Of a stretch of 64,000 nt of DNA, positions 1 through 8,244 are shown piece by piece. The translations under genes were made by a program, and so were the position numbers. The stretch comes from Bacteroidales bacterium (GTDB lineage: Bacteria; Bacteroidota; Bacteroidia; Bacteroidales; VadinHA17), in contig JAJFVL010000017.1 of the NCBI GenBank assembly GCA_021371855.1, positions 216,826 through 280,825 on the forward strand. Reading direction: 5' to 3'. The notes below the pieces were generated by a model. That model saw nothing but the letters and a program-made list of their open reading frames with translations, did not search any database and was not told the origin of the DNA. Numbering within the stretch: the stretch's first letter is position 1; each line of letters starts with the position of its first letter.

Positions 1-2
1 AT

Positions 3-773
3 TTTGCCATTCAGGCAATTGCTACTGGCAATTTTGAATTTTTATTAAATCCTGACAAGGATGGCCATCCAGGAATCGACAGGAACCTTCTTTTACTTTA
101 CGGGTTACTTTTAGTGTATTTTGCCAGCATTTCGACAAAGATCCTCCTTAAATTCAAAAATGATGAGGAGAAGAAGGAAGAAATCATGGAAAAAAGGATC
201 TCGACTGAATTATTATACCTGAAACAGCAGGTAAACCCGCATTTTCTGTTCAACACCCTGAACAATATTTATGCCCTTTCAATTAAAAGCCCTGAGATAA
301 CTCCAGCTGCAATTCTGAAGGTCTCTTCAATTCTCAGATATACTCTTTACAAATCTGACAATTCCCTCGCGTTACTAAAGGACGAAATAGAAATAATCAG
401 TTCATATATTGATTTTCAGAAGATGAGGTTTAAAAACGGACTGCCTATCACATATAACGTATCGGGACCTATCGATGATTTCAAAATTGAACCGTTCATT
501 CTTCTTCCTCTTATCGAAAATGCCTTCAAATATGGGATGGTCAATATAAATGATACTTTTATTAATATACAGATCACAATAAATTCCGACAACCTCAAGT
601 TTTCTATAGATAACAGGAAATGTCATACCACAGAATCCGATCTTGAGCATTCAGGTATCGGAATTAAGAACATTAAAAGAAGGCTGGATCTGGTATATCC
701 TGATTGCCATAAATTTAAAATAATTGACAAGGATGAAATTTTTTCCGTATTCATGGAATTGCCCAGGAAATGA
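3..773 (+). CDS. LytS-type sensor histidine kinase, N-terminus outside window
   Basis: The frame is open to the first base of the window, so the gene starts upstream and only its last 256 or so codons are seen. A hydrophobic helix (about bases 87-150, Leu-rich, YGLLLVYFAS) is the last membrane segment. It is followed by a charged linker and a His_kinase (PF06580) domain with the phospho-acceptor His in QVNPHFLFNTLNN (codon at 240-242). The ATPase domain has an N-box (PLIENAFKYG) and a G-box (GIGIKNIKRR). This is the LytS/YehU class, which pairs with LytTR regulators. The stop overlaps the start of the response regulator gene (ATGA), indicating one operon and a cognate pair. A GTG at 114 is in frame but lies inside the membrane helix, so it is not a likely start. 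Confidence 0.93.
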   Translation, partial: FAIQAIATGNFEFLLNPDKDGHPGIDRNLLLLYGLLLVYFASISTKILLKFKNDEEKKEEIMEKRISTELLYLKQQVNPHFLFNTLNNIYALSIKSPEITPAAILKVSSILRYTLYKSDNSLALLKDEIEIISSYIDFQKMRFKNGLPITYNVSGPIDDFKIEPFILLPLIENAFKYGMVNINDTFINIQITINSDNLKFSIDNRKCHTTESDLEHSGIGIKNIKRRLDLVYPDCHKFKIIDKDEIFSVFMELPRK

Positions 774-1498
774 ATAATAAGATGAATTGCATAGCTATAG
801 ATGACGAACCTCTTGCGCTGGATGTCATAAGTGAATTTTGTTCGAAAATCAGTTATCTTAATTTGATCGGAACTTATACAAATCCTTTCGACGCTGTACA
901 GTTACTGAACAATGATAAAGTGGATCTGATTTTTCTTGACATTCAGATGCCGCAAATTACAGGACTTGAATTCCTGAAATCGTTGTATAAACCGCCAATG
1001 GTTATCTTTACGACTGCTTTTGTTGAGTACGCCTCGCAGGGATTCGAATATGACGCTATTGATTACCTGATCAAGCCATTTGCCTTTGACCGTTTTACCA
1101 GATCGGTAAATAAAGCATTTCAGCTTATGAAATTAAAGAGACCCCAGGATAAGATGAAGGATGAAAAGTCCGGAATTTCTTCCGGATTCCTTATGGTAAA
1201 AGTTGAATATAGCACAATAAGGGTGGATATTGAAGATATCCTTTATATTGAAGGTCTGAAAGATTATGTCAAAATCTATTCCGGAGGAAAACCTCTAATA
1301 ACAAAAACGACTATGAAAAACATTGTCGATAAATTACCTCCCGACTGTTTTATCAGAGTTCATAAATCATATATTGTATCGATCGACAAAATCGATATGA
1401 TTGAAAACAGCCGTATTGTAATAGGGAATCAGCGTATCCCCATCGGGGAATCTTTCAGGGTTGCGTTTTACAATATGATCAACAGGAACCTGATCTGA
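770..1498 (+). CDS. LytTR-family response regulator
   Basis: This 242-residue protein has an N-terminal receiver domain (about residues 6-125) with acidic pocket DDE at 11-13, phospho-acceptor Asp57 in FLDIQMP, a TTAF switch and Lys in DYLIKPF. A C-terminal LytTR DNA-binding domain (about 138-240) contains the typical YIEGLKDYVKIY and FIRVHKSYIV strands. The ATG overlaps the kinase stop by four bases, so the two are translationally coupled. It probably controls nearby genes; the outer-membrane/DUF4270 and Kelch/DUF4907 genes are the closest candidates, but I found no convincing LytTR site, so the target is inferred. It converges on the next gene with a 3-bp gap. Confidence 0.93.
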   Translation: MNNKMNCIAIDDEPLALDVISEFCSKISYLNLIGTYTNPFDAVQLLNNDKVDLIFLDIQMPQITGLEFLKSLYKPPMVIFTTAFVEYASQGFEYDAIDYLIKPFAFDRFTRSVNKAFQLMKLKRPQDKMKDEKSGISSGFLMVKVEYSTIRVDIEDILYIEGLKDYVKIYSGGKPLITKTTMKNIVDKLPPDCFIRVHKSYIVSIDKIDMIENSRIVIGNQRIPIGESFRVAFYNMINRNLI

Positions 1499-1501
1499 GT
1501 G

Positions 1502-2725
1502 TTAATTATATTTCCGCTTCACAAACCAAAAATCCTTTAATGCAACATCCAGATGCAGGGTTATAAAAGTCTCTTTTGTAAGATCTCCTTTTTTATCCCC
1601 ATTCTGCCCTAATTCCAGAGAGATATTCATTGTATTCGGAACACCTTTAAGCGGAAGACCGGCTCCTATTGTTACTGACTTGTAATTGATAGGGACTTTG
1701 TCAATGATGAGATACGACTCGAGATACTCGCCTCCCAGTCTGTAGGAAATCAGTTTGCTGCTTCCCCGGCTTCCTCCATATGTGGAATACTCAAGTCCCA
1801 AAGAATACCTCTTACTGTTTCTGGTTTTAAGAAGGTGGTTGTTAAAGTTAATATCTCCCCATTTTTTCAATTCATAATCTATACCTCCCCTGAAATTATC
1901 ATTACCGACAGCTAATCCCACACCATAGGTCTTGGGTAGGCTGAATCTGTGAATATTTGTCCTGAGTACTTCGCTCTCATTTGCCGTTTCAATGGTTGAA
2001 ATATTCTTTGTCCTCAGCCTCTTTCCATTATCATAAATAAGTCCGATATTATATTTCCACTTGTTTAGTTCAAACTGATAATTCAATCCGTAATTAAGAT
2101 TGAAATTAGAAACATATGTCAGATCCTGAAGCTTATAGCTGTAATTGTCTGATGACTCTGAATGAGTAATATTTCCAAGAAAATAAGCGGCATTAATTCC
2201 GAAATTAAGATTCTTCGTTATCTTATATGAGCCTCCAAGATAAAACTTATTCACCCCTCCCTCTCCCGAATATGTTTCGTAGTATTTAAAATTGCTGCCT
2301 TCAATTTCTGATAAAGAATTTATATTGTAACCTATTGTACTATAAGGGACAAAACCAAAGCTTGTTGCCACCCTGCGAGAAACTCTGAAACCCATGGCAA
2401 CATATTTCACATTACCATTGAAAAGAGTCTGGTCATCTTCATTGGAGTCAAACGAAGTATATTTCCCAAAAAAACCGATTTCATATATTGAAACAAGACT
2501 GTCAATTCCGTTATATGAAGCAGGATTAAGCAGATTAAGGGTAGTCCCTGATAAGAAAGCTATTCCTGTCCCCCCCATGGCTTTACTCGCACCAATGCTG
2601 TTTTCTTCAATTGAACCTAAACCGAACATTGAATAAGGCGACTGGGTAATCTGTGATATAACGTGATTAACCGAAAAAAACAGGAAAAAGAATATCAGAA
2701 CATAAATTTTAACCAGCTTGCGCAT
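1502..2725 (-). CDS. Outer-membrane beta-barrel protein
   Basis: This 407-residue protein has a signal peptide (residues 1-24, cleavage probably after VIS). An early SPYSMFGLG segment and a long run of alternating aromatic/polar strands (FYLGGSYKI, NFGINAAYF, YNIGLIYDN) end in a barrel strand. The N-terminal motif with GGTGIAF and LLNPASY resembles the start of FadL/OmpP1-like Bacteroidota barrels. The substrate is unknown. It is the downstream gene of a two-gene minus-strand unit, 7 bp after the DUF4270 lipoprotein gene, so the two products probably act together in the envelope. Assignment rests on composition and pattern, not on a recognised catalytic motif. Confidence 0.75.
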   Translation of the reverse strand: MRKLVKIYVLIFFFLFFSVNHVISQITQSPYSMFGLGSIEENSIGASKAMGGTGIAFLSGTTLNLLNPASYNGIDSLVSIYEIGFFGKYTSFDSNEDDQTLFNGNVKYVAMGFRVSRRVATSFGFVPYSTIGYNINSLSEIEGSNFKYYETYSGEGGVNKFYLGGSYKITKNLNFGINAAYFLGNITHSESSDNYSYKLQDLTYVSNFNLNYGLNYQFELNKWKYNIGLIYDNGKRLRTKNISTIETANESEVLRTNIHRFSLPKTYGVGLAVGNDNFRGGIDYELKKWGDINFNNHLLKTRNSKRYSLGLEYSTYGGSRGSSKLISYRLGGEYLESYLIIDKVPINYKSVTIGAGLPLKGVPNTMNISLELGQNGDKKGDLTKETFITLHLDVALKDFWFVKRKYN

Positions 2726-2732
2726 AATAATG

Positions 2733-4106
2733 TTAATAAGATAAATAATAGAGCCTTAGCTTTTTAGAAGTTCTTTTTGTATCAATTAATAACCTGTCCA
2801 CAGTTGTAGAGATTTTTCCTGACTGAAGGCCAATTAAGAAACTATTTTTATAATTAACGTAAGAATCTGAAAGTTCATTAATAATGTATGATGTAATATC
2901 AAAAGTATATCTGGTATCTTCGTTGTATAAATCGTCAGTCACCAGAGTTGAGGAAATAGCAGTGTTGCTTCCATCCTTTAAAGCAGAACCAAGGGAATTC
3001 TCAACGTCAGTAGAATAAAGATATAAATCAGCAGGTAAATCAATATGATCATAGCTGTTTTTAACAGGTTCTATAACAAGCTCCGCTTTAAGGATTTTCC
3101 ATCTTTCATTTAAAAAGATCCCCTGTAATGTCGGGAACTGAATTCTGGGCATCAGGCCGATCAGACCCTGCAGATATGCTTTATTCCCAAGTTCAGTACT
3201 TCCGAATTTCTCATTGTACTGATCAAATTTTTCAAGATAAGTACCTGTAAAGTCATAATCAATATGGTTGAACTGATATGATCCCCTTGATGTCTCGCCC
3301 ATAGTAATAGAAATTTCCTCTTCATCATTTTTATCATGTGTTTCTTTATCATCATGATAATAAATCTTTAATAACAGATTCGAGGCATCAGCAGTAAATC
3401 CCAGAATTGCATTATTGCCGGGATTATCTGAGGTAATAACAAATCCCTTTATATAATCATCGAAAAGGTCATCTGAAGAAATAACAACATTATTGTCCTT
3501 TACTAAATTGAAAATATTTTCACCAAATTCATTGACAGGAATATAAACTATGGTATCTTCTTTTGAATAAGGTGTCGGGAAAAAGGTTCTTGACCCCAAA
3601 GCCTTGGGCGAATAATCAAATTTTGAGACATTATATAAATAACCGTTATCATCAAGGGTGATTTCTTCTTCAAGCTGGTGAATGCTGATTGTGAATAGCT
3701 TAGTGGTATCTCCGAAATAATATCCGGAATAATCTAAAACAAAGACGGCAGAATCGAATATTGCTCTATCTTCAATATCCGGGAAAGAAGGATAAGCAAC
3801 TTCAAAATAGCTCATGCAATTCATGGAGCCGAAAACATTATCTTTATAATTACCAACCAACGCTAAACCAGACCCTGTAGTTTGCATGGAATCAAGTAAA
3901 ATGGTAGATATATCTACTGAAAAGGTATCTATTATTTTTAAGTCTGTCTGCGATTCAATAAAATCTTCACCAATTTTAAAATCATTAATCTTGGTGCATG
4001 AACTGAAATAAATTGTTGCAATAGCAAGAATAAAAAAATAAAAAACAGGAATACCCATAAAGAAGGATGTTTTCTTCCTTATCTTGTCGCGAAATAGGAC
4101 TTTCAT
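2733..4106 (-). CDS. DUF4270-family lipoprotein
   Basis: This 457-residue protein has a charged N-terminus, a hydrophobic stretch (residues 19-34) and a lipobox-like FSSC with Cys37, so it is probably an outer-membrane lipoprotein. The mature start (INDFKIGEDFI, DTFSVDISTILLDSM, then GNYKDNVFG) is typical of DUF4270, a Bacteroidota-specific family with no known function. Other segments (ILGFTADASNLLLKIYY, YLQGL) are also family-like. It is first in the unit with the outer-membrane barrel and diverges from the Kelch gene across a 278-bp intergenic region. Some family members sit beside Kelch and DUF4907 genes, as here; that recollection should be checked by neighbourhood analysis. Confidence 0.82.
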   Translation of the reverse strand: MKVLFRDKIRKKTSFFMGIPVFYFFILAIATIYFSSCTKINDFKIGEDFIESQTDLKIIDTFSVDISTILLDSMQTTGSGLALVGNYKDNVFGSMNCMSYFEVAYPSFPDIEDRAIFDSAVFVLDYSGYYFGDTTKLFTISIHQLEEEITLDDNGYLYNVSKFDYSPKALGSRTFFPTPYSKEDTIVYIPVNEFGENIFNLVKDNNVVISSDDLFDDYIKGFVITSDNPGNNAILGFTADASNLLLKIYYHDDKETHDKNDEEEISITMGETSRGSYQFNHIDYDFTGTYLEKFDQYNEKFGSTELGNKAYLQGLIGLMPRIQFPTLQGIFLNERWKILKAELVIEPVKNSYDHIDLPADLYLYSTDVENSLGSALKDGSNTAISSTLVTDDLYNEDTRYTFDITSYIINELSDSYVNYKNSFLIGLQSGKISTTVDRLLIDTKRTSKKLRLYYLSY

Positions 4107-4335
4107 CGTTGTTTCAATTTGTGCAAATAAAGATTAAAACAGGATGTAAACAAAGCATAGTATACGAACAGGGGAAAAGAGTAGACTTACAGGCACAATA
4201 AAAAGATATTATTTATATTACAACAATAATTATAACCATTTTAAACACCAGGATGTTTCTAAAAGTTTTATCGATTGTATGCACTGTCTGGTCTACATAT
4301 TTACAGGATATATCTACTATGCTTTTTATTGAAAC

Positions 4336-4353
4336 ATCTATCTGATAGATTTG
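4336..4353 (+). promoter_or_regulatory. -7 box with overlapping palindrome upstream of Kelch gene
   Basis: TAGATTTG at 4346-4353 fits the Bacteroidota -7 consensus TAnnTTTG, about 30 bp before the ATG at 4385. A perfect 15-base palindrome, ATCTATC-T-GATAGAT (4336-4350), overlaps the box, which is where a repressor or regulator would act. A TTG at 4329-4331 is too close to be a normal -33 element. I saw no matching -7 box for the divergent DUF4270 gene. Confidence 0.45.
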
Positions 4354-4384
4354 TGACAAGTATTAACTTAATAAATTGTATAAC

Positions 4385-5401
4385 ATGACATACAAAGCGA
4401 TAAATATTTACGCTATGTTTTTCTTTTTCATTCTGGCAGTACCATTCCTTAATTCATGTACAGAGGAGGATGAGACTTTAATAGGTAACTGGGTAGAGTT
4501 GTCCGACTTTGATGGAATACCTCGCGGTGATGCTGTCGGTTTTGCAATTGGAGCAAAAGGATATGTCGGTACCGGTTACGATGAAGACGGTGACAGATTA
4601 AAGGATTTCTGGGAATACGATGTTGCCCGGAACACATGGATGCAAAAAGCCGATTTTCCGGGGATTGAAAGAAATGCGGCAATTGGATTTGGCACTGATA
4701 CAAAAGGTTATATTGGTACAGGTTATGACGGTAAAGACAAACTCAAGGACTTTTATGAATATGATCCAACATCAAATACATGGACCCGTAAAGCCGATTT
4801 TGGAGGAAGTGCAAGATATGGGGCCACTGCAATGACAATTAATAACAAAGGCTATGTCGGAACAGGATATGATTTAAACTATCTTAAAGATTTCTGGCAA
4901 TATGATCCTGCAACTGATAAATGGACACAAAAACCAAGTATGGGCGGAAGCAAAAGGAAAGACGCTACGACATTTGTTATTGACGGAATAGGATATATTG
5001 TTACAGGAGTAGACAATGCTACATACGAAGATGACCTCTGGGCATATAATCCTGATACAGAGTCTTGGACAGAAAAAAGAAAGATCACCGATGATACCGA
5101 TTATGAATTTGATGATGATTATACCACAATAACAGGTATTAATAAAGTTGGATTTTCCCTCTTTGGCAAAGGTTATCTTGCAACAGGAGGAAAGTCAAGC
5201 GCTGGATCAACAGTCTGGGAATATAATCCTGATACTGACCTCTGGGTTGAAAGGACTACCTTTGAAGGTTCTTCAAGACTTGATGCTGTCGGTTTTGCAA
5301 TTAATAACCGGGGTTACGTTACAACAGGAAAATCACAAGGATATTACCTGGATGATATTTGGGCGTTTGATCCTCAGGCAGAATTTAATGAAGACGACTA
5401 G
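4385..5401 (+). CDS. Kelch-repeat beta-propeller lipoprotein
   Basis: The ATG at 4385 is preferred over an in-frame TTG at 4376. The signal peptide ends in lipobox FLNSC (Cys25). The mature protein is six Kelch-type repeats of about 48 residues, each with GY(V/I)xTG followed by a DxW/F-x-YDP strand and a W-x-x-K/R turn (for example DFWEYDV, DFYEYDPTSNTW, DFWQYDP, DLWAYNP, VWEYNP, DIWAFDP). This predicts a six-bladed propeller anchored to a membrane. Family annotation often says galactose oxidase or NanM-like, but no enzyme residues can be assigned, so a binding or scaffold role is equally likely. Its last 14 bases overlap the DUF4907 gene, so they are co-translated. Confidence 0.88.
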   Translation: MTYKAINIYAMFFFFILAVPFLNSCTEEDETLIGNWVELSDFDGIPRGDAVGFAIGAKGYVGTGYDEDGDRLKDFWEYDVARNTWMQKADFPGIERNAAIGFGTDTKGYIGTGYDGKDKLKDFYEYDPTSNTWTRKADFGGSARYGATAMTINNKGYVGTGYDLNYLKDFWQYDPATDKWTQKPSMGGSKRKDATTFVIDGIGYIVTGVDNATYEDDLWAYNPDTESWTEKRKITDDTDYEFDDDYTTITGINKVGFSLFGKGYLATGGKSSAGSTVWEYNPDTDLWVERTTFEGSSRLDAVGFAINNRGYVTTGKSQGYYLDDIWAFDPQAEFNEDD

Positions 5402-5726
5402 GAAGATCCTTCCGTCCATTGCTCTTTTGTTAATAATAGCCGTTGCGACCACAATATTTTTCAGCAACAGGTACTCACATTACAAAGTTGAGGTTTATAA
5501 AAGTGAGCAGGGCTGGGGATATGATATCCTGATAAACAAGAAAACAGTTATACACCAGCCATATATGCCTTCGGTAAGCGGTAAAGTTGCTTTCGAAAGC
5601 AAATATGCTGCAAAGAAGACAGGAAATCTGGTAGTAAAAAAAATTAAGAAGAAACAATTACCCACTATTACGACAGATGAATTGAATTCAATTCTCAAAA
5701 ACAAACAAAGACCCTCAGACAATTAG
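5388..5726 (+). CDS. DUF4907-family small membrane-anchored protein
   Basis: The start ATG at 5388 lies inside the end of the Kelch gene (14-bp overlap, different frame) and gives 112 residues. An N-terminal hydrophobic segment (about residues 9-23) serves as signal or anchor. The body carries GWGYDILINKK, IHQPYMPSV and a Lys-rich C-terminus with LPTITTDELNSIL. The GWGY(D) and IHQPxxP motifs are those of DUF4907, a short Bacteroidota family without known function. The overlap with the Kelch gene and the strong terminator just downstream define a two-gene operon, suggesting the two products form a complex. Confidence 0.85.
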   Translation: MKTTRKILPSIALLLIIAVATTIFFSNRYSHYKVEVYKSEQGWGYDILINKKTVIHQPYMPSVSGKVAFESKYAAKKTGNLVVKKIKKKQLPTITTDELNSILKNKQRPSDN

Positions 5727-5751
5727 AGAATCAAAAAATATATCCTATAGA

Positions 5752-5784
5752 AAAAGGCCACAGTAGTTTAAATTGTGGCCTTTT
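5752..5784 (+). terminator. Intrinsic terminator after Kelch/DUF4907 operon
   Basis: A perfect 11-bp stem AAAAGGCCACA (5752-5762) pairs with TGTGGCCTTTT (5774-5784) around an 11-base loop, 25 bp after the DUF4907 stop. A-rich and T-rich flanks make it usable in both directions. The 176 bases from here to the next gene hold no other feature I can support. Confidence 0.85.
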
Positions 5785-5960
5785 CCAATATATGGATTCG
5801 GAAAATAAGATTTCATTATTTGCTGACAAAACGCTGAATTTACAAATTCATAACAACCTGGAACAATTTAACGATTTGGGTGTTACATATGATGTAAAAC
5901 TTCCGGCAACAAGCTTAAGTAGAAATGTAATCCGAACCGGGACTTTAAAAACAGCTGGAC

Positions 5961-6719
5961 ATGCAGAATATCATATTACCAAATAGAAAAGCTGTGGAAA
6001 GGACAATCAAATCAACTTTTGGTTTGCTTTTTCCAACCGCCAATTCTTTTTCTGATCCGGAAGCGGAAAAAAATTGGGAAGATTTACAGGATCAGTTATT
6101 CAATATTTTATCAGGACTGACAAGCAATAACAAAGAGGTTACCCAGTATTTTATCAAAAAACTTGATACCATTAAAAACATATTACTCAAAGATGCCGGT
6201 TTCATCCTTGAATCAGATCCGGCTGCCACTCAGCTTATCGAAGTCATTGCTGTCTATCCGGGTTTTTTTGCTATATTCTGTTACCGTATTGCCAATTCTC
6301 TGGCCTTATTATCGGTACCCCTTCTTCCAAGAATGATCACGGAATATGCACATAAAGTAACAGGTATTGATATCCATCCGCTGGCTTCAATAGGTTGCCC
6401 GTTTTCGATAGACCATGGCACAGGCATCGTCATCGGGGAAACTACACATATCGGTAATAATGTAAAACTTTACCAGGGAGTCACACTTGGTGCATTAAGT
6501 GTTGAAAAAAACAAAGCATCCAAAAAACGTCACCCTACAATTGAAGATAATGTAATTCTGTATGCAGGCAGCACAATTCTGGGCGGTGAAACTGTTATCG
6601 GAAGGAATAGTATCATTGGCGGTAATGTCTGGCTCACTGAAAGTATCCCGCCATTTTCGATGGTCTACCACAAAAGTGAAGTAATTGTCAGAAGCCAGAA
6701 CAAATTTGAGGAGCCTTAA
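5961..6719 (+). CDS. cysE: Serine O-acetyltransferase
   Basis: This 252-residue enzyme would transfer acetyl from acetyl-CoA to L-serine, the first step of cysteine synthesis, in the cytoplasm. An N-terminal helical region (residues 10-100, with TFGLLFPTANSFSD) is followed by a left-handed beta-helix of hexapeptide repeats (about 125-240). The catalytic-site motif DHGTGIVIGETTHIG is present, as are VTLGA and the C-terminal GGNVWL. The length and N-terminal helix fit the Bacteroidota CysE/EpsC type rather than a sugar acetyltransferase. It stands alone after the terminator at 5752-5784 and converges with the following minus-strand gene. No clear promoter was seen. Confidence 0.9.
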   Translation: MQNIILPNRKAVERTIKSTFGLLFPTANSFSDPEAEKNWEDLQDQLFNILSGLTSNNKEVTQYFIKKLDTIKNILLKDAGFILESDPAATQLIEVIAVYPGFFAIFCYRIANSLALLSVPLLPRMITEYAHKVTGIDIHPLASIGCPFSIDHGTGIVIGETTHIGNNVKLYQGVTLGALSVEKNKASKKRHPTIEDNVILYAGSTILGGETVIGRNSIIGGNVWLTESIPPFSMVYHKSEVIVRSQNKFEEP

Positions 6720-6798
6720 AACTTTGTTATCTGAAACGACATCATTCAAATGACGGATTATCCTGATACAATAAATTTAATACACTGACAGAACAGAA

Positions 6799-7980
6799 CT
6801 ATTTAAAATCTGAATAAAGCAGGTATTTCTCCCTGATCTCTGCAAATCTGCCAAGTTCATCTTTCCATGTTGCCCTGATCTCTTCAGCGCTCATACCCCT
6901 CTGTATATTTTCTCTTAAGGCAGGGCCTCCGGCAAGGACATCAAAAAAAGGTGTAAAGAATTTATCTTTTTCAGGATAATTTGCATAAGCATCGATAACC
7001 CATTCAAGATTAAGTTTCGGAGATGGTACAATACTTTTTTTTATAGCATCACGCAGATCAGTACCATAACATTTCTTACCCAGAAGAGGAGGATTTTTTG
7101 CTCCGGGAACGCTCTCAGGAGTAAAGCTGAAGCCTTTATCAGGCAATAAAGGTGATCCGTAAACCTGGAATGGGAAAGAAGTTCCCCTTCCAAGCGATAT
7201 ATTAGTGCCTTCAAAGAAGCATATTGAAGGATACAGATAAACAGAGTTCTGATTGGGAAGGTTTGGAGATGTTTTTACAGGAATTGTATAGTAGGTTTTG
7301 TGATCATAATTTTCACATTTTATTACGGTCAAATCACATTTTACTCCGTTCTTCAGCCAACCCTCCCCATTTACCATACGTGCATATTCCCCTATGGTCA
7401 TTCCGTGTACAACCGGGATGGGGTCCATTCCTACAAAAGAACGGTATGCAGTATCGAGAACATTCCCGTCGAAATAAAAGCCGTTCGGATTGGGGCGGTC
7501 GAGTACAAGACATTTAATATTGTTTTCGGCACATGATTCCAGAACATAATGGAGAGTTGAAATATATGTATAGAACCGGGCTCCCACATCCTGAATATCA
7601 AAAATCACTATATCAATTCCGGTCAGGTCGTCAGGAGTAGGTTTCAGATGTGAACCATACAGACTTACCACAGATATCCCTGTTGTCGGATCTTTGCTGT
7701 TTTCTACTATTTCACCCGCATCGGCCATATTCCTGAACCCATGTTCAGGAGAGAAAATCAACCTGATATCGATGCCTTCTGACAGGAGAGTGTCAACAAG
7801 GTGTTTGTTTCCAACCATCGAAGTCTGGTTGGCTACAACTGCAACCGTTTTACCTTTAATTATATCTTTGTAAAGATCAATCTGATATGAACCCGGGATA
7901 CAAGATTTTTCTGCCACGCGGCACATGTTAAATGCAAAAATCACCAACGGAAGACAGATAGTAAAAAGTAACCTCTTCAT
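6799..7980 (-). CDS. namZ: Exo-beta-N-acetylmuramidase-like protein (DUF1343/NamZ)
   Basis: This 393-residue protein has an N-terminal signal, possibly a lipobox (FNMC, Cys20). Conserved family blocks are present: AVVANQTSM, SPEHGFRNMADAGE, IVIFDIQDVGARFYTY, CLVLDRPNPNGF, and TNISLGRGTSFPF. This is the DUF1343 family, for which NamZ of Bacillus subtilis and Tannerella forsythia is the characterised member. NamZ removes terminal non-reducing MurNAc from peptidoglycan fragments, so a periplasmic wall-recycling role is likely. It is monocistronic on the minus strand; the MltF-like transglycosylase 1.5 kb away works on the same polymer. Confidence 0.87.
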   Translation of the reverse strand: MKRLLFTICLPLVIFAFNMCRVAEKSCIPGSYQIDLYKDIIKGKTVAVVANQTSMVGNKHLVDTLLSEGIDIRLIFSPEHGFRNMADAGEIVENSKDPTTGISVVSLYGSHLKPTPDDLTGIDIVIFDIQDVGARFYTYISTLHYVLESCAENNIKCLVLDRPNPNGFYFDGNVLDTAYRSFVGMDPIPVVHGMTIGEYARMVNGEGWLKNGVKCDLTVIKCENYDHKTYYTIPVKTSPNLPNQNSVYLYPSICFFEGTNISLGRGTSFPFQVYGSPLLPDKGFSFTPESVPGAKNPPLLGKKCYGTDLRDAIKKSIVPSPKLNLEWVIDAYANYPEKDKFFTPFFDVLAGGPALRENIQRGMSAEEIRATWKDELGRFAEIREKYLLYSDFK

Positions 7981-8138
7981 ATTTCATTTAAATTAATATG
8001 TGTAAAACTAAGAAAAATTCAGGAACTTACACCGGGTTATACAGAGGATATACCGAGTGCTTTTTAGAAAACTGTATCAGTTTTTCATTTAAACTTATAT
8101 ACGCTGTATGGATTTTTAAGCCGTATCATTTACTGACA

Positions 8139-8161
8139 GGCACGAATTGCAAATTCGTGCC
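8139..8161. repeat. REP-like perfect hairpin
   Basis: GGCACGAATT (8139-8148), loop GCA, AATTCGTGCC (8152-8161): a perfect 10-bp stem with a 3-base loop in the 264-bp divergent intergenic region between namZ and the LolC/E-type gene. The short loop, GC-clamped ends and lack of a following T-run look more like a REP-type palindrome than a terminator. No second copy was noticed in the window. Confidence 0.6.
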
Positions 8162-8196
8162 AGCAATTTATCTCTGTGCAATATAAAAAATCTGAA

Positions 8197-8228
8197 TTGT
8201 GTCTGTAACCTTTAATTTCTTAAATTTG
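8197..8228 (+). promoter_or_regulatory. Putative promoter of LolC/E-type permease gene
   Basis: TTG at 8197-8199 and TAAATTTG at 8221-8228 fit the Bacteroidota -33/-7 pattern (TTG, about 20 bp, TAnnTTTG) with 21 bp between them. The ATG is only 16 bp beyond the -7 box, implying a very short leader. Confidence 0.5.
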
Positions 8229-8244
8229 ACAACTTAACAATTTG

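Noticed and set aside
5148..5387. In-frame upstream extension of the DUF4907 gene
   Set aside because: This stretch lies inside the Kelch gene in another frame; the signal-bearing start at 5388 is the natural one.
5792..5986. 64-codon ORF between the terminator and cysE
   Set aside because: No recognisable domain, no clear ribosome site, starts 8 bp after a terminator and overlaps cysE by 26 bp; could be real but unsupported.
7998..8186. 62-codon plus-strand ORF upstream of the LolC/E-type gene
   Set aside because: It runs through the REP-like palindrome and has an unlikely Cys/Phe-rich composition; treated as intergenic.
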